Part shown: piece by piece, positions 1 through 8,570 of the stretch | Layout: every line of letters starts with the position of its first letter | How positions within the stretch are numbered: the stretch's first letter is position 1 | DNA from: Alteribacter populi | GTDB lineage: Bacteria; Bacillota; Bacilli; Bacillales; Salisediminibacteriaceae | Reading direction: 5' to 3' | DNA: 64,000 nt | Assembly: GCF_002352765.1 (NCBI RefSeq) | Contig: NZ_KZ293963.1 | Span: 3,188,559-3,252,558, forward strand | The notes under the pieces: model-generated | Told to the model about the DNA's origin: nothing | Database searches by the model: none | Seen by the model: the letters and a program-made list of their open reading frames with translations, nothing else | Position numbers and translations under genes: made by a program

Positions 1-224
1 ATCAGTGCGGTGATTCCAAGAAATGTGGCTAAGCTCATATAAGTTGAAGCCATTGCAAGACCATTTGTAAGCGGCCCTATGCTTGAACCTGCTACATATA
101 AGTCGGTAACAGATTTACTTTTACGGTTGGATATGTATCCGACGATATAAAATAATAGAAATGTCGCAATGATTGCGACAACCCCTAAAATGGGGTTCGA
201 TAACTGCCATGCTTCTTCTCCCAT
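1..224 (-). CDS. sodium:solute symporter family protein, N-terminal part only
   Basis: The reverse strand reads an ATG followed by about 74 codons that run off the window edge. The visible part has a short outer segment, one membrane helix (residues about 12-30) ending in IVGY, a basic loop (NRKSKS), and then the motif VTDLYVAG. That motif followed by a second helix beginning near SLATFLG is typical of sodium:solute symporters (SSS family, e.g. acetate or other organic acid carriers). The gene starts 3 bp after the stop of the upstream small membrane protein, so the two are almost certainly one transcript and probably one transporter. The substrate cannot be read from this fragment. Confidence 0.82.
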   Translation of the reverse strand, partial: MGEEAWQLSNPILGVVAIIATFLLFYIVGYISNRKSKSVTDLYVAGSSIGPLTNGLAMASTYMSLATFLGITAL

Positions 225-227
225 TAC

Positions 228-497
228 TTATGCCCCTTCCTGTTTTTGATCTTCTTGTAACGTATTTTCCCGCTCAATTTCTTGGTCAATGTGGTTGCCT
301 AATTTACTAGCAACAATTGTTAAAAAGAAAATACCAAACCAGCCAAACAAAATCGGTACGATGTACATAATCGGGAAGCCAAATAACGTACCCTCAACGG
401 GGAAAATGGAGAAAAATAAGCCCACATTTCCTGCCGCTAAAAGCAAAGCCGACATAATGATGGTGAACCGTACTTCCTTTTTATAAGCGTTGTTCAA
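228..497 (-). CDS. small two-helix membrane protein, probable small subunit of the adjacent symporter
   Basis: An 89-residue protein with two hydrophobic segments and a charged C-terminal tail (QEIERENTLQEDQ). The chosen start is the TTG at 497, which sits 7 bases after a strong AAAGGAGG. No ATG fits that ribosome binding site in this frame. The sequence has a GFP motif between the helices (TLFGFPIMY), resembling the DUF4212-type small subunits that are encoded directly before SSS symporters. The position immediately upstream of such a symporter supports that reading. Family assignment is by resemblance and context only, so the function stays putative. Confidence 0.75.
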   Translation of the reverse strand: MNNAYKKEVRFTIIMSALLLAAGNVGLFFSIFPVEGTLFGFPIMYIVPILFGWFGIFFLTIVASKLGNHIDQEIERENTLQEDQKQEGA

Positions 498-552
498 GAC
501 ACTACCTCCTTTCCTGTGGAGTAACACACGACTGAGTTAAGTACCTTACGAC

Positions 553-566
553 TGACTGTTCAGTCA
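553..566. promoter_or_regulatory. inverted-repeat operator, TetR/FadR type
   Basis: TGACTGTTCAGTCA is a palindrome of two 6-base arms around two central bases, 55 bp upstream of the symporter small-subunit gene. Together with the bases to its left it fits the general layout of the Bacillus FadR (YsiA) operator. The regulator is not encoded nearby. Assignment to FadR is inference. Confidence 0.5.
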
Positions 567-771
567 TTGCAAGAACGCTCGTACATTTCCGCTTTAAGAC
601 GATAAACTATGCAGCCTGCCTTAGCAGATAATATTGTCCCTATCTTCGGATATGTAGTCGATGACATTCTTTTGTTAGTACCGTAACGGTTATTTGTTGA
701 TTGTAAACGCTTTCGACAAACTATGTCAATGATATATTTTAAATTTTCTGAATTTGAAGGAGGGGGAGACG

Positions 772-1170
772 ATGGCGGTGTATCATGTGGACCAAGCATT
801 TGAACTGTTAAAGAAATATAAAATCACCACACATAAAGAGAGCGTTCGGCGATGGTTTCGGCAGGGTGTTATTGAAGCTAAGTCTCCAACACCTCGTAAA
901 GACGGCTGGTTGCTTCCGAAAATATCTCTCCATGCTTTATTCAAGAGCGTTTACCTTACTTTAATGAAACGGATGTTGTAAAAGGTACGGAAAAACATAA
1001 TGCAACGACTGTTGTAGTGGTGAAGAGGATATTCGTGCAAAAATGTGGATTCTGAATTAGCCCATAAAAATATTTGGGAAGGTTCTTGGAGCTTAAGAAA
1101 AATCGAATTCAAAAATGCATTAAACACGTGGTTATTCAAGTACATTGAGAGGGAGGTATGGAAGACTTGT
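772..1170 (+). pseudogene. decayed helix-turn-helix DNA-binding protein gene
   Basis: The frame opening at ATG 772, behind GGAGGGGGAG, encodes an excisionase/MerR-like helix-turn-helix start (THKESVRRWFRQGVI). Near 935 the coding continues in another frame (FIQERLPYFNETDVVKG), near 1023 in a third (EEDIRAKMW), and near 1055 in a fourth (ELAHKNIWEGSWSLRKIEF). Joined, these pieces give one coherent protein of about 130 residues of a type seen in Bacillus, where a short N-terminal wHTH is followed by a conserved EDIR-MW--NIWEG region. At least three indels plus a stop make it non-functional. The exact breakpoints are approximate. Confidence 0.7.
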
Positions 1171-1200
1171 CAGGGAAACAGGAGTACTTAAAGTACTTAT

Positions 1201-1350
1201 AGCAAGTGTAGAGTCTTCAATTTACTTGATGCATTTGGTGTTGAAGATCGGCGGCACTTGTTAGATCAAAATTTCAGTGATCTCGAGGAATTTATCATTT
1301 TTTCGATCATTGAGTATGTTCAGAAGGAAAAGGTCGTGGACTTGTCTTAA
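1201..1350 (+). pseudogene. short coding remnant, unidentified
   Basis: Fifty in-frame codons ending in TAA look protein-like (LLDAFGVEDRRHLLDQ, then EEFIIFSIIEYVQKE) but have no start codon or ribosome binding site. They follow directly on the decayed helix-turn-helix gene and may be its 3' end or a second decayed gene. No family was recognised. Confidence 0.3.
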
Positions 1351-1643
1351 TTGCTCAGTCAGCAGTTACGTGCGCACATATCTCGTATGAGGGTATAAGC
1401 CCTTCTTAATATGGCTTATACTCTTAGGTATTAAAATGAAAAAAGGTGCTTGGAAACCTGTGTTTTTTTGAAAACTTAGGTTTTGAATGGAACCTTCTAG
1501 GAGTTCAAGTAACACGTACTTTAGCCCTTTTTATGGTTTTGGGAGATAGTAGATTTCTATACAAATGTTGCTTTACCTATGGATCTACATTACTATAGTT
1601 TACTAGGTCAAAATAATGTCACTTACAAAGGAGCAAGAGCAGG
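1351..1643. other. intergenic stretch with one hairpin
   Basis: No gene seen. An imperfect hairpin (GTATAAGCC at 1393-1401 with GGCTTATAC at 1413-1421) lies just after the remnant and could be the terminator of the decayed gene, though it has no following T-run. The rest shows no recognised structure. Confidence 0.4.
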
Positions 1644-2306
1644 GTGAAACGATTATCAACATTAGTTGCTATTGGCTCTCTTACATTTGTTATAACAGCT
1701 TGCACAAAGACAGCAGAACAAAATGAAACGAGTGAAAGTGAACCAGTGGAACAAGAAGAGATTAATGACAGTGAACAGGAAGAAGGTGGAAGCCACGAAG
1801 CACTGACGAACAAAAGTAAAGGGGATGTCCTCTTACAGGAGTACACAGTGATTGAAGGAGCAAACCTTAACGAAGTTCAAACATCAGGTCCTGTGGATGT
1901 GACGTTACGTGACCTTTACATAGTGGAAAGCAATAAGACTCAAGGTGACTACCACGGACTGGCCTATGTTCATGTGAAAAATACCGGAGATGATTCGGTT
2001 ATCTTTGATTTCTCTGCAGGTTTCGTACCAGATTCAGAGAGTCGTCTTCTGATTGACAATCAGGATATTGAACAGGAATATAAGACTCACGCGATTAGTC
2101 CGCATTTGGTAGGAAATGAAGAACAAAGTGCCCTTCTGTGGTTTCCTTTAAATGAAACCGATCCAAACAGACTGACACTGGTTATAAGTGGCCCTTATTT
2201 ATTTCCATTAGAGGGAGACTCTAAAAGCATAAATGTCGATGATATGGAGGCACTTTCAGCAGAGGATAGGATAAGTGATGATATTCACTTTGATATCACA
2301 TTTTAG
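1644..2306 (+). CDS. putative lipoprotein, DUF4352-like
   Basis: A 220-residue exported protein. The GTG start at 1644 follows AAAGGAG by about 10 bases. Residues 1-20 form a lipoprotein signal peptide ending in the lipobox VITAC (Cys 20), followed by an acidic Glu/Ser-rich linker to about residue 55. The remaining part (VDVTLRDLYIVES, then GLAYVHVKNTGDDSVIF) has the alternating pattern of an immunoglobulin-like beta domain as in DUF4352 lipoproteins. It should be anchored on the outer face of the membrane. The function is unknown. It is monocistronic and followed by an R1 palindrome that probably acts as its terminator. Confidence 0.75.
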   Translation: MKRLSTLVAIGSLTFVITACTKTAEQNETSESEPVEQEEINDSEQEEGGSHEALTNKSKGDVLLQEYTVIEGANLNEVQTSGPVDVTLRDLYIVESNKTQGDYHGLAYVHVKNTGDDSVIFDFSAGFVPDSESRLLIDNQDIEQEYKTHAISPHLVGNEEQSALLWFPLNETDPNRLTLVISGPYLFPLEGDSKSINVDDMEALSAEDRISDDIHFDITF

Positions 2307-2324
2307 GAACCGCCCCTTGCTTCC

Positions 2325-2378
2325 CGGTGCCTGACCCCCGGCGCGCTAACGCGTCACCGCGCCGGGGGTCAGGCACCG
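2325..2378. repeat. R1 dispersed palindrome, copy 1
   Basis: Arms GGTGCCTGACCCCCGG and its complement flank a central segment, giving a hairpin of 52-54 bp. Near-identical copies lie at 3911-3962 and 62094-62145. This copy sits 19 bp after the lipoprotein stop codon and may terminate it. It is followed by short degenerate direct repeats of GGAACCGAAAAA running up to the next gene. Confidence 0.9.
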
Positions 2379-2419
2379 AAAAAGGAACCGAAAAAAGGAG
2401 CCGAAAAGGAGTGGGTTAG

Positions 2420-3403
2420 ATGAATATCGCAACAATAGGTACTGGGATGATTGTAGATCGCTTTCTATCAGCGTTAGAAAGTATTGAAGATGCTAAATGT
2501 GTTGCCATGTATTCACGAAAGGAAAGCACAGCAAAGCCGTTAGCTGAAAAGTATAATATAAATAGCATTTATACGGAATTAGATGGGATGTTAAATGATT
2601 CTGCTGTTGATTTTGTTTATGTTGCATCTCCTAATAGTTTACATTACGAACATACTTACAGAGCGCTTCAAGGTGGGAAGAATGTTATTTGTGAAAAGCC
2701 GTTTACTTCGACCTTAAAAGAACTTGAAAGCTTGATGTCGCTTGCTAAACGAAAAAGTTTAATGTTGTTTGAAGCGATAACGACGATTCATCTGCCAAAT
2801 TTTAAAATAATTAAAGAAAACTTAACTAAACTTGGGACGATTAAATTTATTCAATGTAACTATAGTCAATATTCCAGTAAATACGATCGTCTGCTAAACG
2901 GAGAGACGCCGAATGTTTTTAATCCAAAATTTTCAGGTGGAGCCTTAACGGACATCAATATTTATAACTTACACTTTACGATGAATTTGTTTGGAAAACC
3001 AAAAGCAATAAATTACACAGCTAATCAACATCCTAATGGTATTGATACATCAGGTGTTTTAGTATTGAAATATTCTGGTTTTATCGGGGAGTGTGTAGGG
3101 TGCAAAGATACTCGGAGTATGAACTTTGCGCTTATTCAAGGTGAAAAGGGCTATATTCATGTTGAAAATGGGGCAAATGGCTGTCAAAAAGTGATCCTCC
3201 ATACAGACGATGAAGAAGCCACGTTGAATGTACAAACAGAATCTAATCCGTTATATTATGAAGTGCTGGCTTTTAATAATATCTACAAATCAAGCGATAT
3301 TGAAAAGTGTTATGAACTGCTTGATTACAGTCATTCTGTCATACATATGCTTGAAGAAGCGAGAATGGATGCAGGTATCGTTTTTGAGGCAGATACTCAT
3401 TAG
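2420..3403 (+). CDS. Gfo/Idh/MocA family NAD(P)-dependent oxidoreductase
   Basis: A 327-residue cytoplasmic oxidoreductase. The N-terminal Rossmann fold shows the dinucleotide motif GTGMIVDRF at residues 7-15. SPNSLHYEHTYRAL and then VICEKPFTSTL (around residues 70-100) are the family's conserved substrate-adjacent segments, with the catalytic Lys in EKP. The C-terminal part, including GGALTDINIYNLHF, is the GFO_IDH_MocA C-terminal dimerisation and substrate fold. These enzymes oxidise or reduce sugars and related alcohols. The precise substrate is not readable. The start follows GGAGTGGG by 6 bases. It has no functionally related neighbours. Confidence 0.88.
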   Translation: MNIATIGTGMIVDRFLSALESIEDAKCVAMYSRKESTAKPLAEKYNINSIYTELDGMLNDSAVDFVYVASPNSLHYEHTYRALQGGKNVICEKPFTSTLKELESLMSLAKRKSLMLFEAITTIHLPNFKIIKENLTKLGTIKFIQCNYSQYSSKYDRLLNGETPNVFNPKFSGGALTDINIYNLHFTMNLFGKPKAINYTANQHPNGIDTSGVLVLKYSGFIGECVGCKDTRSMNFALIQGEKGYIHVENGANGCQKVILHTDDEEATLNVQTESNPLYYEVLAFNNIYKSSDIEKCYELLDYSHSVIHMLEEARMDAGIVFEADTH

Positions 3404-3537
3404 TTAAACTGAAATTCCGATCAGAAAGGTAGTCAGAAGGGTGCCACAGCCTACCTCTTCAAAAATGAAAGAAAGGGATAGGCTCATTTTATATTTTCTT
3501 ATCATTTGCATAAACTAATGAAAAAGGGGTGTTTGTG

Positions 3538-3909
3538 ATGAGTCCATTAATAGACAGACTAAATGATGTTTCTAAACATATTGGTGAAGGGGTCACGAAT
3601 CTTTTTAAACGAGGAGAAAAGCGAAATATTCGGATTCGTGACTTGGCTTCGTCTATTCTCACACACCAAGAAACGACGAAGAAGTCCCGAGCCATGTTAG
3701 GACTTGTATTTAACGAGTATCGTCTTTCTATTGGTCCAGTTGCGTTCAAACTTGAAACAAAAGGCAAAAACGACGAACACATTTTGGAACTATCAGCAAT
3801 GGAGCAAGGTGTGAAGCTTTTCACCTACAAGTCCTTTGATGAAAAACATTCCGAAAAGGACAAACACCCCCTCCCAGAATACGCATACCACTATTTGACC
3901 AAAGCTTAA
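3538..3909 (+). CDS. conserved hypothetical small cytoplasmic protein
   Basis: A 123-residue protein with no signal peptide or membrane segment. The ATG at 3538 lies 8 bases after AAAAAGGGG and was preferred to the upstream GTG at 3529, which overlaps the ribosome binding site. The N-terminal third is basic (HIGEGVTNLFKRGEKRNIRIRD). The rest is a mixed alpha/beta sequence ending in YAYHYLTKA. I do not recognise a family. It faces the ABC exporter operon tail to tail across an R1 palindrome. Confidence 0.65.
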   Translation: MSPLIDRLNDVSKHIGEGVTNLFKRGEKRNIRIRDLASSILTHQETTKKSRAMLGLVFNEYRLSIGPVAFKLETKGKNDEHILELSAMEQGVKLFTYKSFDEKHSEKDKHPLPEYAYHYLTKA

Positions 3910-3910
3910 A

Positions 3911-3962
3911 GGTGCCTGACCCCCGGTGCTGTACCGCGTCACCGCGGCGGGGGTCAGGCACC
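3911..3962. repeat. R1 dispersed palindrome, copy 2, likely bidirectional terminator
   Basis: The same GGTGCCTGACCCCCGG arms as at 2325 with a slightly different centre. It fills the gap between two convergent genes (ends at 3909 and 3979) and is flanked by A-rich and T-rich bases, so it is well placed to terminate transcription from both sides. Confidence 0.88.
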
Positions 3963-3978
3963 TTTTCACAACGATCCT

Positions 3979-5589
3979 TTATACATCGAGGTCACGTCGC
4001 CGGAATCCAAGCCAGCCAATAATGATTAGGATGGCTGCTACAGCTGTAAGGCTGAGAAGAGGCATCCAATCAAATTCCTCAGCTGGGATTCTTGGTATAT
4101 GACCGAATGGAGAGAGGTTTGTCATCCAATCGGGCATTTGGAGTGCTCCTCCAAGATAGACGACAACAAAGGCGTACACGACAATGGCCCAGCTCAATGC
4201 AGTTCCTTTAGGGAAAATACCAAACAATGCAACGGCTAACCCGATGGCAACCCAAAGAGCGGGTGTGAAGGCTATTCCTGCAATCGTTAGGTCAACGAGG
4301 TAGCTGGAATCGTCCATACTTTGACTTCCGGTAATTCCCATCCCAATGCCTGCCATGAAAAGTAGAAAAACACTGCTGATTAATGCAACGATTACATAAC
4401 TGCCGAGTAGACGGGAACGGGATAATGCCGCTGAAAGCATCGGCTCCGTTCGACCTGCATTTTCTTCACTACGCAGCTTCAAAATGCTCTGTAAGGCAGG
4501 AATGCTTGCAACCATTGCAGCTACCGACATAAACATTGCGGCAAAACTGTCAGCAAGTACGCCACCGTCCAGAGTCGGGAGCATATCATCGAGCGAATCT
4601 CCGAGGGTACCCATCATTTCTTCCGCTTCTCCTATGAATGCACCGTAAGCCATACCAAACAAAAGCATAGCCACGCTCCAGATGATTAAATTGGTGCGCT
4701 GCAAGCGAAAGGCAAGGCCAATCGGTTTTGTGAGAAAATTAGTCGCGTGAGCTTTTCCGCGACGTGGACGAACCATGCCCGCACCCACATCTCGCTTTGT
4801 ACTCAGTGGGTAAGCAATCGCAATAAGAACGATAGTGAAAGTCAGGCTCAGTAATAATGGCGCCCAGTTATTATCAACATAAGCGGCCGTCTGTTGTGCC
4901 CAGCCGATTGGTGAAAGCCAAGATAAAGCTCCTTCTCCAAGGTCACCAACAGCGCGAAGACTAAAGGCGACAGCAATCATTCCTGCACCTAATCCAGTTG
5001 CGCCACGTGCATGCTCCATTAGCTGCACGAAAAGAATCGCAACACCTGCAAAAGAAAGTCCAATGGAGGCTAAGGCAGCTCCAAAAAGAAATGAACCTGC
5101 CCACGTTACAGATTCAAACCCTAATACTCCCATCCCTAAAGCCAGGATGAGCGCGAGTACAAGATTGACTCCTACAACGAAAATTAAAGCCGCTGTCGTA
5201 TTTGCATGTCTTCCTGTCACAGAAGCACGAACAAGCTCAGCGCGTCCGGTTTCTTCTTCCTTGCGTGTATGACGAACAATGAGTAACACACTCATTAAAG
5301 CAACTACAATTCCTGTCATACCAAGCATTTGGTGAGAGATCATCGCACCAACTGTATAATTTTCCAAATAAAGGTCAGGACCTGTCATCGCAATCGACGC
5401 TGGATTCGCCATCGTCACAGCCATTCCTTGACGCTCAGCATCTGTCGGATAAAGCTCCTCAAAGCTGATGAGGGAAGCTACGACAGCAATCGTAATTCCG
5501 AGAATCCATATTGGAACCCGGATACGGTCTCGTCGCAGCATAAAACGAAGCATTGTCCCCGTTCCTGTGAATGACTGTTGTTTACTCAC
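3979..5589 (-). CDS. ABC transporter permease, multidrug/polyketide exporter type
   Basis: A 536-residue integral membrane protein with about 12 hydrophobic segments in two homologous halves, as in the permeases annotated as exporters of polyketide antibiotics (tetronasin-type). The GTG at 5589 was chosen because AAGGAGG precedes it. It overlaps the stop of the ATPase gene by 8 bp, a classic translational coupling. Motifs such as RHTRKEEETGRAELV and RSEENAGRTEPML are the repeated cytoplasmic loops of the two halves. With the upstream ATPase and TetR gene it forms a drug-efflux operon. The substrate is unknown. Confidence 0.87.
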   Translation of the reverse strand: MSKQQSFTGTGTMLRFMLRRDRIRVPIWILGITIAVVASLISFEELYPTDAERQGMAVTMANPASIAMTGPDLYLENYTVGAMISHQMLGMTGIVVALMSVLLIVRHTRKEEETGRAELVRASVTGRHANTTAALIFVVGVNLVLALILALGMGVLGFESVTWAGSFLFGAALASIGLSFAGVAILFVQLMEHARGATGLGAGMIAVAFSLRAVGDLGEGALSWLSPIGWAQQTAAYVDNNWAPLLLSLTFTIVLIAIAYPLSTKRDVGAGMVRPRRGKAHATNFLTKPIGLAFRLQRTNLIIWSVAMLLFGMAYGAFIGEAEEMMGTLGDSLDDMLPTLDGGVLADSFAAMFMSVAAMVASIPALQSILKLRSEENAGRTEPMLSAALSRSRLLGSYVIVALISSVFLLFMAGIGMGITGSQSMDDSSYLVDLTIAGIAFTPALWVAIGLAVALFGIFPKGTALSWAIVVYAFVVVYLGGALQMPDWMTNLSPFGHIPRIPAEEFDWMPLLSLTAVAAILIIIGWLGFRRRDLDV

Positions 5590-6505
5590 GTTTGCCACCT
5601 CCTTGAGAAGCACCTTCCTTACTACTATCGTCGCCATAGTGACGCATGAAGAGCTCTTCTAATGTTGGCGGTGTGCTTGTTAAACCTCTCACCTCAAACT
5701 GTGTTAAAAATTTAAGCACTTGGTCCATTTCGGAAGTATCGACCTGGAACTTCGCTTCTTTGCCATTCAATTCGAGGTCATGAACACCAGAAAAGCTACT
5801 AAGACCATCAATTTTTTGCGCGGTTTTAACCGTGATGAATGTACGAGTTAAATGGCGTAGCTGATCGAGTGAGCCGGATTCAACAATCTTTCCTTCACGA
5901 ATGATTCCGACACGGTCACAAAGCTTCTCGACCTCAGCCAAAATATGACTCGAAAGTAAGACCGTTTTGCCTTGCGCTTTTACCTCTGCGACACACTCTT
6001 GGAAAATAGCCTCCATTAATGGATCAAGTCCGGAAGTTGGTTCATCTAAAATAAACAGGTCTGCTTGTGAAGCAAAGGCAGAAACAAGCGCCACCTTTTG
6101 CCGGTTTCCCTTGGAATACGTACGGCATTTCTTCGTCGGGTCAAGGTCAAATCGTTCTAGCAATTGATCGCGCTGCTTCGGGTCAATGTCTCCTCGCAGA
6201 CGGCCGAATAGGTCAATCGCTTCTCCACCTGTTAAGTTCGGCCATAAATTGACATCACCAGGTACGTAGCTAATACGACGGTGAAGTTCAACCGCTTCTT
6301 TCCACGGATCTTTGCCAAATAAGCGCACCTCTCCACCTGATTTACGGAGAAGACCAAGTAATACACGAATGGTTGTCGATTTTCCAGCTCCGTTTGGTCC
6401 AATAAATCCGAGGACCTCTCCTTTATTTACTTCAAGATCCAGACCATCAAGTGCTAAAACCTTCCCATAATACTTTGTTAGCTTTTTCATTTGAATCACT
6501 GACAT
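5582..6505 (-). CDS. ABC transporter ATP-binding protein
   Basis: A 307-residue nucleotide-binding subunit. Walker A is GPNGAGKST (about residues 38-46), the signature is YSKGNRQKVALV (a divergent LSGGQ), Walker B is LFILDEPTSGLDP, and the switch His follows in LLSSHIL. A C-terminal extension of about 80 residues is usual in DrrA-like exporter ATPases. The ATG at 6505 with GCGGGGGTGG in front was preferred to the GTG at 6514. The gene lies 15 bp after the TetR gene and overlaps the permease gene, so the complex is ATPase plus permease at the membrane. Confidence 0.9.
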   Translation of the reverse strand: MSVIQMKKLTKYYGKVLALDGLDLEVNKGEVLGFIGPNGAGKSTTIRVLLGLLRKSGGEVRLFGKDPWKEAVELHRRISYVPGDVNLWPNLTGGEAIDLFGRLRGDIDPKQRDQLLERFDLDPTKKCRTYSKGNRQKVALVSAFASQADLFILDEPTSGLDPLMEAIFQECVAEVKAQGKTVLLSSHILAEVEKLCDRVGIIREGKIVESGSLDQLRHLTRTFITVKTAQKIDGLSSFSGVHDLELNGKEAKFQVDTSEMDQVLKFLTQFEVRGLTSTPPTLEELFMRHYGDDSSKEGASQGGGKRE

Positions 6506-6520
6506 CTTTTCCACCCCCGC

Positions 6521-7144
6521 TTATTTGTAAAAGGCTTGCTTTAACACTTTTAAATAGTCATCGAACTCTTGAAACAAAACATCATATTCCTCTCGTCTCA
6601 ACTGTTTACCTTTTAATTCTCTTTCTTTCGCAGACCGGTAGCCATCCATGGCCCAGGTGAGAAGCTGAAGGGCTTTTTCAACGTCCATCTCATCTCGAAA
6701 CATGGTTGTATCAATATTTTTATATAGCCTTCCATATCCATATTTTTCTAGTTTCTGTCTACGGTCATTTAGCTCTTCCATTAAGTGGTCGGTATTCGTG
6801 ATTAGCGCCATACTCATAAAGTCAAATAAGTAAGGCCGTTTCATTAAAATTTCTTGTTTCAGCAATGAAGCTTGTCGAAATCGTTTAATGATATCTCCTT
6901 CCTCGATATCAATCGAATACAAATACTCCCTCTTCATAATCTCGCTGCAGTAATCAAATAGATAAAGAAACAGGTCTTTTTTGCTATTAAAGTAATGAAA
7001 AAGCATTCCCTTTCCTATTTGTGCCTTTTTTACAATGGCATTCGTAGACGCCTGCTCGAAGCCTTTCTCAACAAACTCTTCAATAGCAGCATCAATAATC
7101 CGCTGTTTTTTCGTCTCCTCTAATTTATGAAATGCAGAATTAAT
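6521..7144 (-). CDS. TetR/AcrR family transcriptional regulator with probable ATT start codon
   Basis: A protein of about 207 residues. Residues 1-60 carry a TetR helix-turn-helix (RIIDAAIEEFVEKGFEQAS, then IGKGMLFHYFNSKKDLFLYLF). The remainder is the alpha-helical ligand domain. An AAGGAGG lies exactly 8 bases before an ATT codon at 7144. The only standard start in frame is a TTG at 7168, upstream of and without its own ribosome binding site, so ATT initiation is the best reading. First gene of the ABC exporter operon. Two GACCACCCGGTC operators lie directly upstream, so it probably represses itself and the exporter. Confidence 0.82.
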   Translation of the reverse strand: MNSAFHKLEETKKQRIIDAAIEEFVEKGFEQASTNAIVKKAQIGKGMLFHYFNSKKDLFLYLFDYCSEIMKREYLYSIDIEEGDIIKRFRQASLLKQEILMKRPYLFDFMSMALITNTDHLMEELNDRRQKLEKYGYGRLYKNIDTTMFRDEMDVEKALQLLTWAMDGYRSAKERELKGKQLRREEYDVLFQEFDDYLKVLKQAFYK

Positions 7145-7185
7145 ATGGACTACCTCCTTACGTATCAACGATCATACGACATATT

Positions 7186-7231
7186 GACCACCCGGTCGAC
7201 CACATCATATCACAACTTAGACCACCCGGTC
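7186..7231. promoter_or_regulatory. two identical TetR-type operators
   Basis: GACCACCCGGTC occurs at 7186-7197 and again at 7220-7231, 34 bp apart centre to centre. Each is an inverted repeat of GACC arms. They precede the TetR gene at the right distance to overlap its promoter and are the likely autoregulatory sites of the exporter operon. Confidence 0.75.
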
Positions 7232-7364
7232 TACATATATTCAGAAAATTTTTTTGAGGCACCAGTAAAACTTGATTTCGATGATTGTTTCAAAGGATAA
7301 TAGAATTAGTCATAAAACGTCGAATAATGTAAAAGTATACAAGACTGGATGAGGAGGCTAACCT

Positions 7365-8453
7365 TTGAAAGCACCGACAACAATGTGGATGATGGTTTAT
7401 AAAGTGTATAAAGAAGTTGTTCCGGAGGTTCATCAAATTTTGGATGAGTGGAGGAAAAAAGCCGAAAAAATTGAGAATAATGAGCTTAGAATGTATGCGC
7501 TCGAAAGTATCAATGAAAACACCTTTCACAATGAAGGGGGCGGGGTATTTGCCCTCTTAACAAAAAAAGAAGTGAGGACGGATGTCCTCTGGTTTATCGT
7601 GTCCTACCAAATTATCTGTGACTATTTGGATAGCTTGTGCGATCAAAGCGAATCACTGGATCCGAATGATTTTCGCTCACTTCACGAAGCGTTGCGCCAG
7701 GCGTTGGCACCTGGTTCACAAGAAGATGTCTATTACGAGCACCGTGAACAAAAGGATGATAACGGGTTTTTAAGAGATCTCGTCACGACTTGTCAGGAAA
7801 AAGTGCAAGCTTTTCCTGGATTTACAGGCGCACAAGCATCGATGGAAGAGCTTTCCTTGCATTACCGGAACCTTCAGGTGTATAAGCACGTAGAAAAAAA
7901 GGACCGAGAACCGTACCTAATCAGTTGGTACGAAGAAACCAAGGAAAAATACCCTTATTTAGCAGATATGAGATGGTATGAGTTCGCTGCAAGCACGGGA
8001 TCTACTTTAGGCGTCTATACGTTAGCAGCATACGCTTCAAAAGGGAAGATGGCCAAAGCAGAGGCTGAGTCGATGAAAGACAAGTATTTTCCGCATGCCC
8101 AAGGGTTACATATTTTGCTTGATTATTTTATTGATCAGGAAGAGGACCTTGAAGATGACGAGTTGAATTTTTGTGCTTACTATAAGAACGAAGAAGATAT
8201 GGTAGAAAGAATGCGCTACTTTAAAACGGAAGCTGAGAGAAAATTAAAGCAGATGCCCGATTCCGCTTTCCATTCCCTTATCAACAAAGGGATTATCGCC
8301 ATTTATTTAGCCGATGAAAAGGTGCAGAAAAACCCTCAAATAAAAAAGACCGCTAATAGAATGATCCGTTTTGGTGGACTCTCGACGGCATTTTTCTACT
8401 TGAATTCGTGGATTTTCAGGAGAGTCTCTGATAACAACGAAATCGCTTCTTAA
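7365..8453 (+). CDS. ytpB: tetraprenyl-beta-curcumene synthase (YtpB family)
   Basis: A 362-residue protein of the YtpB (DUF2600) family, which in Bacillus subtilis converts linear C35 heptaprenyl diphosphate to tetraprenyl-beta-curcumene, precursor of sporulene and baciterpenol. The TTG start at 7365 follows GAGGAGG by 7 bases. The conserved acidic helix DYLDSLCDQ (about residue 87) is the family's metal-binding signature, and MRWYEFAASTGSTLGVYTL further on is another characteristic block. The length matches the B. subtilis protein (about 367). It stands alone here with no other terpenoid genes. Confidence 0.88.
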   Translation: MKAPTTMWMMVYKVYKEVVPEVHQILDEWRKKAEKIENNELRMYALESINENTFHNEGGGVFALLTKKEVRTDVLWFIVSYQIICDYLDSLCDQSESLDPNDFRSLHEALRQALAPGSQEDVYYEHREQKDDNGFLRDLVTTCQEKVQAFPGFTGAQASMEELSLHYRNLQVYKHVEKKDREPYLISWYEETKEKYPYLADMRWYEFAASTGSTLGVYTLAAYASKGKMAKAEAESMKDKYFPHAQGLHILLDYFIDQEEDLEDDELNFCAYYKNEEDMVERMRYFKTEAERKLKQMPDSAFHSLINKGIIAIYLADEKVQKNPQIKKTANRMIRFGGLSTAFFYLNSWIFRRVSDNNEIAS

Positions 8454-8570
8454 GTTTTCTACTAACAGTTAAATATTTATACAATTTTTCATCTTTGTAC
8501 CTCGAGTTCTCTTGTATAATTAAAAGAGGTAAAAATTTCTTAAGGTGGAAGGTGGTTGGGAGTTTTTATT

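Noticed and set aside
560..799. Minus-strand frame of 79 codons upstream of the decayed helix-turn-helix gene
   Set aside because: No ribosome binding site, low-complexity serine/proline start, overlaps the promoter and operator region and the start of another gene. Regarded as noise.
5967..6252. Plus-strand frames opposite the ABC ATPase gene
   Set aside because: Shadows of a strongly coding gene with a good ribosome binding site on the other strand.
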